Positions 31,489-42,130 of a DNA stretch of 64,000 nucleotides are shown one piece after another. The translations under genes were made by a program, and so were the position numbers. Within the stretch, counting starts at the first letter, position 1, and each line of letters starts with the position of its first letter. The stretch comes from Diphasiastrum complanatum (taxonomy: Eukaryota; Streptophyta; Lycopodiopsida; Lycopodiales; Lycopodiaceae): NCBI GenBank assembly GCA_029204225.1, contig CM055108.1, forward strand, positions 5,181,751 to 5,245,750. Direction: 5' to 3'. The notes under the pieces were generated by a model. That model did not search any database, was not told the origin of the DNA, and was given only the letters and a program-made list of their open reading frames with translations.

Positions 31489-32166
31489 ATGGAAGACCGA
31501 ACCTCAAACTCAGCAAAAAGCAAAGGCACCTTGATCTCTCTAATGTTGCAAGAGCTCCACCTTGATGCAAGCGAACGAGAATACAATAGTAAAATCGCAC
31601 CTGGGTCACAGCTTCAAATTGACAGCACTACTGCACGTCTTTCCTTCCGTAGTCTTACTCAAAGAGGAAGACCAGCAAAATCCGCTAATAACAGACAATC
31701 AAATCTTTCCACAAGATCCAGTTCAGATTATTTACAAAGGCCAACTCAAACGGCAGGATGCACCAGATCCTCAAGAACTTTTGGAGATGAAGCAAAAATT
31801 TTCATCGCACCCACTTCAAATCACGGAAGGCTTAACATGGATAAGCATAAAGAGTCACTCATGCGACGACTAAGCTCAAGTGAAAAAATCTCAGTTGAAG
31901 AGGTTAATATAGCCGACATAGTGTCATCTGTGGGTGGGAATTGGTACGTCAGAAAGCAATCCAACCATCAGAAACGTTGTTATTATCAGTCTGTAGTACC
32001 AGCTGAAAGTATCAAATCAAAAACTGAACTGCCAACTGCAGTACTGAGGAAGGAGTGCTACAAGAGAAATCGTCCGGCTGCAAGAGCTTCAATGCCAGGA
32101 AAATTGTTGCCACCGGTTACACTGAAGGTGGTTGACATTGGATGCTTCAACAAAAGAGGCAAATAA
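31489..32166 (+). CDS. Hypothetical basic Ser-rich protein, 225 aa
   Basis: From the ATG at 31489, 225 codons are open to a TAA at 32164. The frame is also open back to an acceptor-like TTGGGTGCAG at 31467-31476, so it may be an internal or terminal exon. The product is basic and Ser/Arg-rich: MEDRTSNSAKSKGTLISLML, ELHLDASEREYNSKI, HKESLMRRLSSSEKISVEEV, NIADIVSSVGGNWYVRKQ and a Lys/Arg/Pro-rich C-terminus ending GCFNKRGK. Alternation of charged and polar residues without transposon motifs argues for host origin. I do not recognise the family. No membrane segment or signal peptide is visible. Confidence 0.45.
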   Translation: MEDRTSNSAKSKGTLISLMLQELHLDASEREYNSKIAPGSQLQIDSTTARLSFRSLTQRGRPAKSANNRQSNLSTRSSSDYLQRPTQTAGCTRSSRTFGDEAKIFIAPTSNHGRLNMDKHKESLMRRLSSSEKISVEEVNIADIVSSVGGNWYVRKQSNHQKRCYYQSVVPAESIKSKTELPTAVLRKECYKRNRPAARASMPGKLLPPVTLKVVDIGCFNKRGK

Positions 32167-32460
32167 TGCTCATGGTGCGCGTGTTGTTGAAATTATGTCA
32201 CCTGAAGTTTCTAAGTGAAGTGCAGATACCGATAGAAGCCCACAGCTATAAAATGTGTACTCTACACAAATCTGCAAAGTCATTAAAGTATACCTACACA
32301 GGGATTACTATCAAGATAACTAAATCGTGATTAACCAAGCAGAAGTACACAGAAGAGGCTCTATAGCTGCATAAGGAGGACACGAACGTACTAGAGTGAA
32401 ACGCTACCTATACGAGTGACAGAAGAAGAGAGTAGGGAGTAGGCGTTAGCAGCAAAATCT

Positions 32461-32893
32461 AGCTACTTTTATGTTGGGAATTAACTCTTTACGTCAATGC
32501 AATAGCTGCTTGTTGTCATCATGGTGTCTCTTGTTACTGTATTGAACAATCTGCTCACCGAGTCGCTAATTTGATGTTTATGGTAGCTTTATTCTATTGA
32601 TCATATTGCAAGTTCTTGACACTAGTGTACATGGTTTAAATGTTCGATAGTGAGACAGCTTTTGGGTTAGAACCCTCTTCAAACATATATATGAGGCGCA
32701 ATCATATCAACATCTTCAAAGCTTTGCTAGATTATTTGGCTTTGGTGAGAGAACCTATCTGAGAAGATTACCATGCATGTCTTAACATTGATTGACAATC
32801 TTCTAGACTCCTATATTTTAACTAGACCTCAGCTTCTAATCAAGAGTACTATTACAAGAAGAATTCAAAAAGAATGAGAGCAAGCTCTCATGC
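32461..32893. repeat. Imperfect tandem duplication, first unit
   Basis: The 433-bp unit starts AGCTACTTTTATGTTGGG and ends in AGCTCTCATGC. It recurs immediately in the next unit with few substitutions. No coding frame is shared by the two copies. Confidence 0.92.
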
Positions 32894-33460
32894 AGCTACT
32901 TTTATGTTGGGAATTAACTCTTTACGTCAATGCAATAGCTGCTTGTTCTGATCATGGTGTCTCTTGTTACTGTATTGAACAATCTGCTCACCGAGTCGCT
33001 AATTTGATGTTTATGGTAGCTTTATTCTATTGATCATATTGCAAGTTCTTATGTGTACATGGTTTAAAGGTTCAAAAGTGAGACAGCTTTTGGGTTAGAA
33101 CCCTCTTCAAACTTTCAGCAGTTGCGTTTGTTCCTTCGAAGCCTAGAGGATTGACTGATCACATTGCTGATTAAGAGGTTCCAAGTCACCTCAAAACTTT
33201 TCTTTTCCAAGGAAATTCTATAAGCTAAAATTTAAAAAAGGTGAATATATGAGGCGCAATCATATCAACATCTTCAAAGCTTTGCTAGATTAGTTGGCTT
33301 TGGTGGGAGCACCTATCTGAGAAGATTACCATGCATGTCTTAACATTGATTGACTATCTTCTAGACTCCTATATTTTAACTAGAGCTCCATAGTCTCGGC
33401 TTCTAATCAAGAGTGCTATTGCAAGAAGAATTCAAAAAGAATGAGAGCAAGCTCTCATGC
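32894..33460. repeat. Imperfect tandem duplication, second unit with 132-bp extra segment
   Basis: This copy follows the first without a gap and matches it from end to end, except that 33113-33244 is present only here, between CCCTCTTCAAAC and ATATATGAGG. The extra piece has no terminal repeats or target duplication that I can see, so the first copy may instead have lost it. Confidence 0.9.
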
Positions 33461-33945
33461 GAGAACGGTGCATTTGCTCTCTACATTGGCACAAACTTAG
33501 TGTATCTCCAAGAAAAGATTGAAGGAAATTCGAGCAAATAAGTGACTTGCAAAGATGACTAAGAGCTATTCAAAGGAGCCATTCTAGAACTATCTCCTCT
33601 TAAATGGTTTAATAGTCTAGAGGTCAATTGGTTCCATAGACTTTAACTTGGTGGGCAATCTAATTTTGAAATAAAGCCTTTCAAATTGAACTTGAATTTT
33701 TAAATTTTGATTCATTCATGAACAAGGACTCGAGCTTTTGGAATGGACATTGAATATTGTGCTCTCGACTTAATGATAAATAGCACCTTCAAATTATTGG
33801 ATCTATTTATCTTCCATGAGATCACACGGATTAATTGCCCTCAACACCTCTTTGTAGCATGAGGACTTTCTTTGGTTGATTGTCCTCTTTGTACGATTGT
33901 AATTTGTTACATTTGCTTTTGTAATTAACAATTAGCATCTTTCAG
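33461..33945. other. Spacer, possibly LTR
   Basis: No gene. If the weak primer binding site at 33946 is genuine, the upstream bases ending ATCTTTCA would be an LTR end; no second copy was found. Confidence 0.3.
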
Positions 33946-33958
33946 TGGTATTAGAGCT
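33946..33958 (+). promoter_or_regulatory. Degenerate primer binding site
   Basis: TGGTATTAGAGCT matches the iMet site except for two C-to-T changes, typical of decay of methylated cytosines. Confidence 0.5.
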
Positions 33959-34471
33959 TGTTTCCAAGCAATGTGTGGGCAGGGTCTAGTGTCTTTGAGA
34001 TATGAATTGGAGAATGAAAGAGATATCTTATATTATTCACTTTTTCACTTTCTATACCTATTGGTAAATTTGAAGGGTACAAGAGCACTCATTATGTCTT
34101 AGTAGAGGTGTTTTGTTAGCATAATTAAGAGAACACTAGAGAAGCTACTATAACACAAAAACCAACTAACTAAACTACTCTATGACATTTTAAAGAGATT
34201 TTGTGTGGCTTGTTAGGCCACTTTTTGCAATCTTACTTTTTTCTATTTCAAGATTGCTCTTTTGCCATTCTGCAAGTGAATAAAATTAATCTACCCACTA
34301 GTTAGTTGAGGTGATAATCTAGCACTAGATCAAATGAGAAGTAAAAGAGTCAAGAGAAGAGAGAGAGACAAGCTAGAAGCACGATGTGAGCAAAGCCTCA
34401 CTATCTCCAGTCCCAAAGCAATAAGCACTAGAAAATTGTGTCAGAATGATGCTAAGACTATGTCTCGAATC
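33959..34471. other. Non-coding spacer
   Basis: No recognisable feature before the hairpin at 34472; a 65-codon frame at 34334-34531 is not supported by any motif. Confidence 0.3.
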
Positions 34472-34545
34472 TTGATTTTCTTGAGTCAACATCTCCTCTC
34501 TCACAAACTTAGATTCGAGAGGAGATGTTGACTCAAGAAAATCAA
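34472..34545. repeat. Hairpin with 29-bp perfect arms
   Basis: The arm 34472-34500 (starts TTGATTTTCTTGAG) is the exact complement of 34517-34545, with a 16-nt loop. Flanking CTCGAAT/ATTCGAG at 34464-34470 and 34513-34519 adds a competing pairing. It could be a recent fold-back duplication, or a small-RNA precursor if transcribed. Confidence 0.92.
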
Positions 34546-34576
34546 AATCAGACTAAGCTTTCATATTGTCCTTTGG

Positions 34577-34830
34577 ACTAGTGTCTTGGAATTCTAGAAA
34601 GCAAAAAAGCCATCATTTTCTCCTTCACTGAAGCTGAGTATGTTGGTGCCACATCGGCCACAAGGGAGACAATATAATTAAAATTGCTTTTTGAGTTAAA
34701 TCTTGTTCAAGATTTACCTACTATTTTTTAGAAAATGATAAATGTGCAGTTTTATTCAACACATCTACCTATTCTAAGTTGCTTGAAACATTATTATGAA
34801 AGTTGTAAAATTGAAAGTGAACTCAGACTT
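34577..34830 (+). pseudogene. copia RNase H scrap
   Basis: The plus strand reads KAIIFSFTEAEYVGATSATR followed by ETI and a stop, corresponding to the copia RNase H stretch STEAEYxAxxxAxxE with its catalytic Glu. Upstream WNSRKQ in a shifted frame fits the preceding WSSKKQ motif. The flanking sequence is too decayed to read. Confidence 0.65.
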
Positions 34831-35139
34831 CAATGATTGAGCATACATCTGCTCAAGTCACAAATCGTAACGAGCAAAAATATAGAATATAGTAGTTGAA
34901 ATGGGAAATGCGCTGTGCTTATTCAAAAAATAAGATTTGAAAAAGTATGTACAAATAGTCTAGAAATCATGATCTTAATTCTCACAAAATAATCTGTTAT
35001 AACAAAAGCTTAAATCACTGATGAATTACTCCTATTTATAGTTATGCATTAATGCTCTAACAATTTGTGCTAGAATTGGCTCTGTTATCCAGAAAATGCC
35101 ACATTTCGTTGTTGTTACAATGTCCCACAATTGCATCTT
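34831..35139. other. Non-coding spacer
   Basis: AT-rich; nothing supported. Confidence 0.3.
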
Positions 35140-35345
35140 GACCTTGGGTCTAATTCTATTTCGACCCTGAAATTTTAATTAGGTTCGATTTGGGACCATG
35201 GGGTCTAATTTTACTTCAACCCTAGAATTTAGATTTGATTCGATTCAACCCTAAGGTGTAATTTTATCTCGACCTTAAAATTTTGATTTGATCCTATTTG
35301 ATCTGACATGGAATTTCAATCCAATTCAATCTGACCTTGTCGGAT
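35140..35345. repeat. Degenerate tandem repeat, about 55-60-bp unit
   Basis: The phrase GGTCTAATTTTATTTCGACC...GAAATTTTGATTTGATTCGAT recurs three to four times with many changes between about 35145 and 35340. No coding frame is preserved. Confidence 0.6.
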
Positions 35346-35539
35346 TTCTACAGACTAACTTACCTACAAAAAGGTACACTTATTTATAATAAATTAATTT
35401 TACTTTTGATTCTATCATGTGAAGATTTTGTTGGAGTTTAATCTTACTCCTCCTCATCCTTTTCACCCTCTTCATCTCTTAAGGACACTCTCTCAAGCAT
35501 CTGCAGAAATGTCTACCCTTTTGACAGTTTGCAGAAATA

Positions 35540-35935
35540 CATGAAAAACCATAGACCAAAGTAAACCACAAGGAACTGTAAGTGTCTTGCCTACGGTCAC
35601 TTATGAAAGAGGCCAAAGTAAACCGCAAGGAACTGTAAGTGTCTTGCCTATGGTCACTTACGAAAGAGATCGAAGTAAACCGCAAAGTTTTGCTTACGGT
35701 CACATGCAAAGGCTCACTGCCAGGAATCGTAAGTGTCTAGCTTACAATTATTTACAAAAGAAACCAAAGTAAAGGGCAGAGTCTCGCCTATGAATACATA
35801 TGAAATGAACGAACCGCAAGACACTGCAAAGCCTTGCATATGGTCAATGAAGCAAAGACTACCGCTCACCACGGGCACTGCAAGACACTGTAAGTTATTA
35901 CTTACGATCATCTACGAAGTGAACGAACGGTAGCT
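35540..35935. repeat. Degenerate minisatellite, about 57-bp unit
   Basis: Units begin with CCAAAGTAAACCGCAAGG and contain CTGTAAGTGTCTTGCCTA and CGGTCACTTACGAAAGAG. The first two units are almost identical and later ones increasingly diverged, with up to six recognisable. Frames are open on both strands, but repetition alone explains this. Confidence 0.75.
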
Positions 35936-36702
35936 GACCGAAGGAAACCGCCAAGAAGTCAACGATTGCGGTTGACATACAATTTTATCTGCATGCTCCT
36001 GCGGTCAAGCTATAGTTGCAACGGCGCCACATTCTCATGCTCATGATGCGTACGAAGGAGATCCTTTTGTTGTGCCTCTTCACATCTTAACGATGCACCA
36101 ATAACCGATCTATGGATCAAGTACAAGGGCTGTTAATGATCTTTTAAACTTTAATTAGATCGTAAAATCCACATGAACTTCAGCTGAAGTGGGCCCTGAA
36201 GAATTGAAGTGTATTTTGGCCTTCAACTTCAGTAAAAATTTTCATAGTGAAAGTGGAGTTGGGTCCCTTCAAAAGTGAAGAGTGAAGTTTCTTCAAGATG
36301 AAGAAAGATTGAAGTTTCTTCAAAATGAAGAAAGAGTTCAAAAACTAGAAAAATCCCTATTTTTGAGTCCTTTGCCCGTTTTGACCCAAATGAAAGGCTA
36401 TAACCTCCAAACGAAGGGCACCCGGACTGTACCTGCAAGTACGGTACAACAAGACAGAGTGATTGCAGCGAAGAAAGTGTTCGGAGTGCGCCAAAAGTGA
36501 TTTCACCATTCCAATGGGCACGTAGTTGGGAGTTGACGACTGAGTGCATTCCGGAAGGCGACACCGATTTGGCTTTCAAATAGGTGGAAAAGCGGCAAGT
36601 GGCCTATAAGGGAAAAAGTGCAGGTCATTATTTTCAATTCTGACATCACAATTGGCCTCGACACACTGCTTTTAGCCTACAGCAGAAGTTTCAAGCAGTT
36701 TT

Positions 36703-37255
36703 GCGATGGAAAACATGGGAGAGTCCATTTTGAGTGAAAGTAGCAAATTGGACGGGATTTTCAACTATGTAGTGTAGAAATTCAAAATGAAAAACATACT
36801 GATGGAGAAAGACGTGTGGGAAGTCGTCATAGGTGATGAGAGAAGGCCGCCAAATGAAGCGGATATCAAAGTGTTCGACAAAAAGACGAGGAAAGCTTTG
36901 ACCTTCATTAACTTGTCAGTGAAGGATCACATCATTACCCACATTTGTGATGCTGTTACACCCTTTGACGAGCTCATAGGAATCTTGATGCAGGAAGAGC
37001 AACGGTGAGAAATGGTGAAAGCTAGACATCAAAATACTGACGATCAGGCACTTGCGACACGCCAAAAACAAGGCAAGGGCAAGGGCAAGAAGAAGTTAAG
37101 CAACAATTTTCCAAGACTCAGGAGGATGAGGGATCTTCCAGTAAGGCCAAGAAGAAAGGCAAGTGCTGCCATTGTGGTAAAAAGGGCCATTGGAAGAGTG
37201 AATGTGGCAATTCCTGGCGGACCAAGACAAGGGGAAACCAAAACAAGCAGGTAAC
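36703..37255 (+). pseudogene. copia gag with internal deletion and zinc knuckle
   Basis: From ATG 36703 it reads MENMGESILSESSKLDGIFN, a stop where the conserved Trp is expected, then KFKMKNILMEKDVWEVV and LSVKDHIITHICDAVTP. It jumps directly to FDELIGILMQEEQR, so about 100 residues of the capsid present in the 23.2-kb copy are missing. In another frame CCHCGKKGHWKSEC completes the CX2CX4HX4C knuckle at about 37165-37206. Confidence 0.82.
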
Positions 37256-37289
37256 CTTGTCGATGAGGGTGAGATTGAAGACTCTACAT

Positions 37290-38333
37290 CTTCATATCTG
37301 CATTGTCATCTATCAAGATGATCAAGTGTGGTATATTGACTCGGGAGCCACAAGACACATGATAGGTAATAAGAATCGGTTCAGTAGCTTGAAAGTGTTG
37401 GATAATGGAACGTCTGTTTCACAAGCAAATGGTGAGGTGTGCAAGATCAAGGGAATAGGCACCATTTCAATCCAACTACGTACCATGTTTGAGAAAAAAT
37501 CTACTTTCTATTGGAGTCATTACTGATCAAAAGTTGAAGGTAGAATTCGCCCATGATCGTTGCTTTGTGAATGATGTAAACCAAAAGTTCAAAGTTATTG
37601 TGGATGGAGTAAGGGAGCCCAATACAAAGTTGTACAGATTGAATGCAACAATCAAGGGGCAACATGGACTCATATGAGGCTTGGTCACTTGAACTTGGGA
37701 AGCCTCAGTTTGATGAGGAAATTGGAGATGGTAACATGATTGCCTACCATAGAAGACCACTTGAAATTGATGTGCGAATCATGTGTATATGGGAAGCAGC
37801 ATCGAGAGAAGTTCAATAAAGGTGGTGTTGCAAGAGCAAAAAACATCCTAGATTTAATCCACACAGATTTATGCGGGCCTATGAGGAGCATGTCCTTAGA
37901 TAAAGCCTTCTATTTCATGACCTTTATTGATGATATGTCACGTAAGATGTGGATCTACTTCTTGAAGAAGAAATCAGATGCATTTGACAACTTCAAGAGC
38001 TTCAAAGCATTGGTCAAAAATCAGACATGTAGGAAGATCAAAGTCCTAAGATCAGATAGTGGAGGTGAGTACAAGTCTAATGACTTCAATGATCTTTGTG
38101 ATCAATGTGGGATTAAAAGACAATTTATGCAAGCTCATACTCCTGCTCTCAATGGTGTAGCTGAGCGCAAGAATCGTACGATTGTGGAAAGTGCCAGATC
38201 TATGCTAGCTGAGATGAAACTACCAAAAGATTTTTGGTCAGAAGCATGCAGTACAGCAGTCTATCTTCAAAATAGAAGTCCTACCATTGCCATACCAAAA
38301 TTAACACCTTCACGAAGAAGAAGCCAAAGGTGA
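37290..38333 (+). pseudogene. copia protease and integrase
   Basis: VWYIDSGATRHMIGNK at about 37325 contains an intact DSGA protease loop. After a frame change come NLLSIGVITDQKLKVEFAHD and LYRLNATIKG. The integrase frame 37740-38333 has CESCVYGKQHREKFNKGG, LIHTDLCGPM, VLRSDSGGEYKS, AERKNRTIVESARSML and YLQNRSPTIAIPK, with all D, D, E positions present. Frame breaks at about 37500, 37675 and 38325 interrupt it. Confidence 0.88.
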
Positions 38334-39022
38334 ACCATTTGCGAATCTTTGGATGTAAGGCCTTTGTACACATTCCTAAGGAAAAGAGACATAAACTTGA
38401 TGTAAAAGCTATCAAGTGTATATTCCTAGGATATGATGATCGTGTGAAAGGCTATAGATGTTTTGATCCAGTGGAAAACAAAATCCATATAAGCCGTGAT
38501 GTTATCTTTGATGAATCCAAGATGTATGAAGACGAGGATGCTGAGATAGATACATCCAGTGGGAAAGATGGTATAGTGAGGATACCACCTGATGATGATC
38601 CATTCATTGACCTTCCAAGTGATGAAAATGAGGATACATCTCAAGATACTACTACTCAACCTCAAGAGACAAGTTGGAGAGGTAGAGATAAACCTTTTGG
38701 TGCAAGAAGGATTGAGTTGCAAGTCATGGAGGCCAAGGAGCAGCCAATAATATATTGTGACAACCAATCAAGCCAAGCATTAGCAACCAATCCCACATTC
38801 CATGCAAGGAGCAAGCACATAGAGATTGCTCACCATTTTGTGAGGGAAAAGGTTCAAGCAAAGGAGATCAAGCTACATCATGTGTCTTCTTCAGATTGCC
38901 TTGCTGATCTATTCACCAAAGCCTTGCCAAAGGCTTCATTTATCAAGTTAAGATCAGCTTTAGGAAATACCAAGGCAGAAATGAGCTTCGCCCAGATCGG
39001 TCATGTCAAATTTGAAAGATAG
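38330..39022 (+). pseudogene. In-frame fusion of integrase tail to RNase H
   Basis: A single 230-codon frame starts at the integrase end (MNHLRIFGCKAFVHIPKEKR, CIFLGYDDRVKGYRCFDPV, HISRDVIFDESKMYEDED). After an acidic linker (DLPSDENEDTSQDTT) and a basic stretch ending RRIELQVMEA, it enters the second half of RNase H (IIYCDNQSSQALATN, RSKHIEIAHHFVREKV, DLFTKALPKASFIKL). RT and the first part of RNase H are gone, but the frame is intact across the junction near 38710. The last 55 bases are antisense of the neighbouring element. Confidence 0.85.
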
Positions 39023-39760
39023 CATTGTCTTGGCCTCTTTTATCAGATTGGTACTGTTGCTGAAAAGCAATGTATCATCCACGTATAAAGTGATAATGAT
39101 AAAAGACTGTTGCACTGCTTTGAAGTAAACATTTGAATCTAAAGAGCTAGGTGTGTAGCCATGATCAATAAGGAAAGTATTGATCCTTTGAAACCATGCT
39201 TGAGCATATTGCTTCAAGCCATAAAGTGCCTTATGGAGTTTACACACATGATTGTGTTTACCCTCGATAATATAACCTTCGGGTTGCACCATGTAAATGT
39301 CTTCTTCGATAACTCTATTGAGATATGCTATCTGTACATCCATTTGATGTATTTCCAAATCTGTTGTAGCGGCAAATGATATCAAAAGTTGAATAGAAGA
39401 ATGCTTGACTACTAGATTGAATTTCTCAGTGTAATCGATGTTGTATACCTGAGAAAATCCTCTGGTGACAAGTTGTGCCTTTCTCCTGTTGATGCTTCCA
39501 TCTGCATTGTACTTGACTTTGAAAATTCATTTACAATCAACTACATTTTTGCTAGCAGGTAATTCGACAATTGTCCATGTTTGGTTCTTGATAAGAGATG
39601 AATACACGTTATCCATAGCTTCTTTCCAAAGATCTGAATCAGGCTGACTAAGTGCCTCTTGGACATACGTAGGTTCCTGGACAAGGTAGGCTTTCGATAT
39701 ACCGGTGAGGTGGTCTGCTAGTTCTTTGGGTAATAGAGGAAGTTGATCATTTCCATCATA
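38966..39760 (-). pseudogene. copia reverse transcriptase, 3' truncated
   Basis: Upstream pieces in shifting frames give PTYVQEALSQPDSDLWKEAM and NQTWTIVELPASKNVVDCK, with a stop at the conserved W. They are followed by YNADGSINRRKAQLVTRGFS. The main frame (38960-39385) has LEIHQMDVQIAYLNRVIEED, VCKLHKALYGLKQYAQAWF, TLYVDDTLLFSNS and FDMTDLGEAHFCLGI. The YVDD box is intact. The protein ends where the element is cut. Confidence 0.88.
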
Positions 39761-40793
39761 CTGTAGTTGTTGAACTACAACATCGTCATCTCTGATTCGT
39801 CATTGATTTGTTGTTCGTCAAAAGTAGAAGAGCTTGGACCTTCAATGGGAATAGTTGACTGAGAAACTGGGAAGTTCAATATGTTAGGAGAATCTAACAG
39901 GTCGGCTACATGGGGACTGCCTTTTCCTTTGAGGTCTTGAAACTGATCTTCGATGAAGATGACATCCCAGCTAGTGAATATCTTCGACTCGATGGGATCG
40001 AACAACTTGTAGGCTCGATCTGAAGTAGTGTAGCTGATAAAAATAGATTTGATACTCTGGAAGTCGAGCTTCTTCCTGAGATCATGAGATATCTACGCAA
40101 AAGCAGTACATCCAAAAACTCGTAGGTTTGATAAAGAAGGTTTGGTACCTGTTCAAACTTCGAATGGTGTTTTGTCTAAGAGACCTTTAGTAGGACATCT
40201 GTTCTTAATATAGGTTGTTGTTGAAACAGCTTCAGCCCAGAAGGACTTCGGAAGTGTCGCATGTGATAACATGCACTTTTCCGATTCAACTAAGGTTCTG
40301 TTCTTTCTCTCAGCAAGACCATTTGACTGAGGCGAATAGGAGTAATGTATTGTTGCTCAATGCCATTGTTAAGGCAATGCTCCTTGAATTCGGTGGAGAT
40401 GTATTCTCCTCGTTATCTGACCTCAATGCTTTGATTCGTTTGCCAGTTTGATTCTCAGCATGCTCTTTGAATTGTCTGAATTTGATGAAAGCCTCTGTTT
40501 AATGAAATAAACAGCTGTTCTTCTGGAGAATTTGTCAATAAAAGTAATGAAATACTTTGCATCTAGCAATGAAGGAGTTTGCATAGGTCCACATATATAT
40601 GTATAAACAGCATCTAACAGACCTTTTGCTGCATGCCTATGTTTGATCTAAAAGGAATCCTAGCTTGCTTTCCAAAGATGCAGCTATGAAAGATAGGGAG
40701 ATCGACCTTACCAGTAGGATAGTCGAGATCAAAAACCATGGATTGTCTGGACATGTTTGAAAAGACCTTTGATAGTAGTTTGAATTCATCATG
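39761..40793 (-). pseudogene. copia integrase and linker, heavily frameshifted
   Basis: The linker frame 39775-40005 shows IFTSWDVIFIEDQFQDLKGK, the VIFxE end of integrase. Between 40010 and 40790 several frames together yield the GCxAFxxISxDLRKKLD region, the NRTLVESEKCMLSHA region and GLLDAVYTYMCGPMQTPSL. The D, D, E positions cannot be read in one frame. Confidence 0.7.
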
Positions 40794-41174
40794 CTAGAAT
40801 CGCAATCTTATAGTACCTTCACCTTCAATAGTGTGAGTACTATTGTTACCAAGATGAACAAATTTCTTCGTGTTGTAAGGCATGTAGGAGTTGAAAATCT
40901 CACATTGATTGGTCATGTGTTGAGTTGCTCCAGGATCAAGAAACCATGAATCATCCAAAATTGCATTTTGATCTTTGACCATAAATGCACCTTCGTCCAC
41001 TTTGACCCAGGGAGATGATGAAACTGTGTTTGCTTGTCGATCAGGTTGCTTGGTTGCATTCTTCGCTTGGAGAATTCGGCAATCCTTGATCTCATGGTTA
41101 TTAGGCTTGCAATACCTGCAAAACATCTTCTTCTTCGACTGTGGATTTGATGATTGTACTTGACTTTGAGTCAA
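40794..41174 (-). pseudogene. copia zinc knuckle and protease
   Basis: CRYCKPNNHEIKDC is a complete CX2CX4HX4C motif. About 45 residues later comes DDSWFLDPGATQHMTNQC, the protease catalytic loop, where the usual DSGA reads DPGA. A further segment, KFVHLGNNSTHTIEGEGTI, fits the protease flap and beta-strand pattern. The frame stops shortly after. Confidence 0.85.
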
Positions 41175-41842
41175 CTTTTGATTCGCCGTAGCCTTCTTGG
41201 AGCTTTTTTGCTTCTGTCGCTTAGAGCCTTTGTTGACATATAGAGCCTGAGAGGAGGAAGTAGACGAAACGTCTTAACTTCTTCATTATCTTCTTGCAGC
41301 AACATCATGATAACTCTAGTAAGAGTTAGATCTGAGTGTGTCGATATGGTCATCAACCAGTTCTCATATGTAGAGGGCAAGCTTGAAATCAATGTCATAA
41401 TTGTGTCTTGATCGTCTATGACTGATCCGATAGTGGCCATCTGTTGCAAGAGACTCTTAAACTGGTTAATGTGACTTTGAAGAGAATCACCATTAGACAT
41501 CTTAAATGTGAAGAATTTCCTTCGTAGATGTAACTTAGTAGTTATGTCCCTCACGTCATATAGTGAGTTCAGGATGTCTCAAACTTCTTTTGAATTTTTA
41601 GCTTCAGCTACGTGTCCAATCTGAGTATTTGATATATTGAGGATAATAAGCGCAAAAGCTTTACCATCCTTCAATTTCCACTTTGAGTCTTATGTGTCGT
41701 CTTCAGGCTTTACTTCGGTACCTGTAACAACATCCCATAACTCATTGGCTATCAGCAAATTCTTCATCTTAAATTTCCACAAATGATAATTGGATCCATT
41801 CAACTTGTCTATGATAAGACCAGCTTTACTTTGAGAATCCAT
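41171..41842 (-). pseudogene. copia gag, family 2
   Basis: Gag begins at an ATG at 41842 with a MDSQSKAGLIIDKLNGSNYH-type start and WKFKMKNLLIANELWDVV. A stop follows within about 50 codons (near 41690). The remainder includes LHLRRKFFTFKMSNGDSLQS, HINQFKSLLQQMATIGSV, IDDQDTIMTLISSLPSTYEN and MMLLQEDNEEV. This is the UBN2 gag fold. Confidence 0.85.
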
Positions 41843-42117
41843 CTGGAACTTAGTCTGTCGATTGTATCGATGACGCTAAGATGTAGTAATGCCAACAATA
41901 GAAAAATAATTCTCTGATACTGAAAGGATGAATGAAACTGAAGAATGTGATATCAATTTGATATCGCGAAAGATATCAAGTATTAGAGCTTTTGCTCTGA
42001 TATCAAAATAGTATTATGCCTTGATAGAGATCACATATTTGATACCGTGGTGGTTCAGATAAAGGAAATAGTGATCTAGCACTGATACTATGATAGAAGC
42101 TCTGATATAAGATAGAA
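41843..42117 (-). other. Family 2 leader
   Basis: About 275 bases separate gag from the primer binding site. It contains several GATATCNNNAAGATATC-like short inverted phrases around 41950-42000, also seen at 62325-62360 in the related piece. Confidence 0.6.
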
Positions 42118-42130
42118 TGCTCTGATACCA
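42118..42130 (-). promoter_or_regulatory. Primer binding site, tRNA-iMet type
   Basis: The minus strand reads TGGTATCAGAGCA, immediately next to the LTR end TTTATGACA. Confidence 0.9.

Larger units (their letters stand above)
36230..38966 (+). mobile_element. Second family 1 copia copy, internally deleted
   Basis: A leader stretch (36230-36660) related to 22800-23110 is followed by gag, zinc knuckle, protease, integrase and then directly RNase H. Reverse transcriptase is missing and no LTR is visible at either end. It ends at about 38966 against a family 2 element on the opposite strand. Confidence 0.85.
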
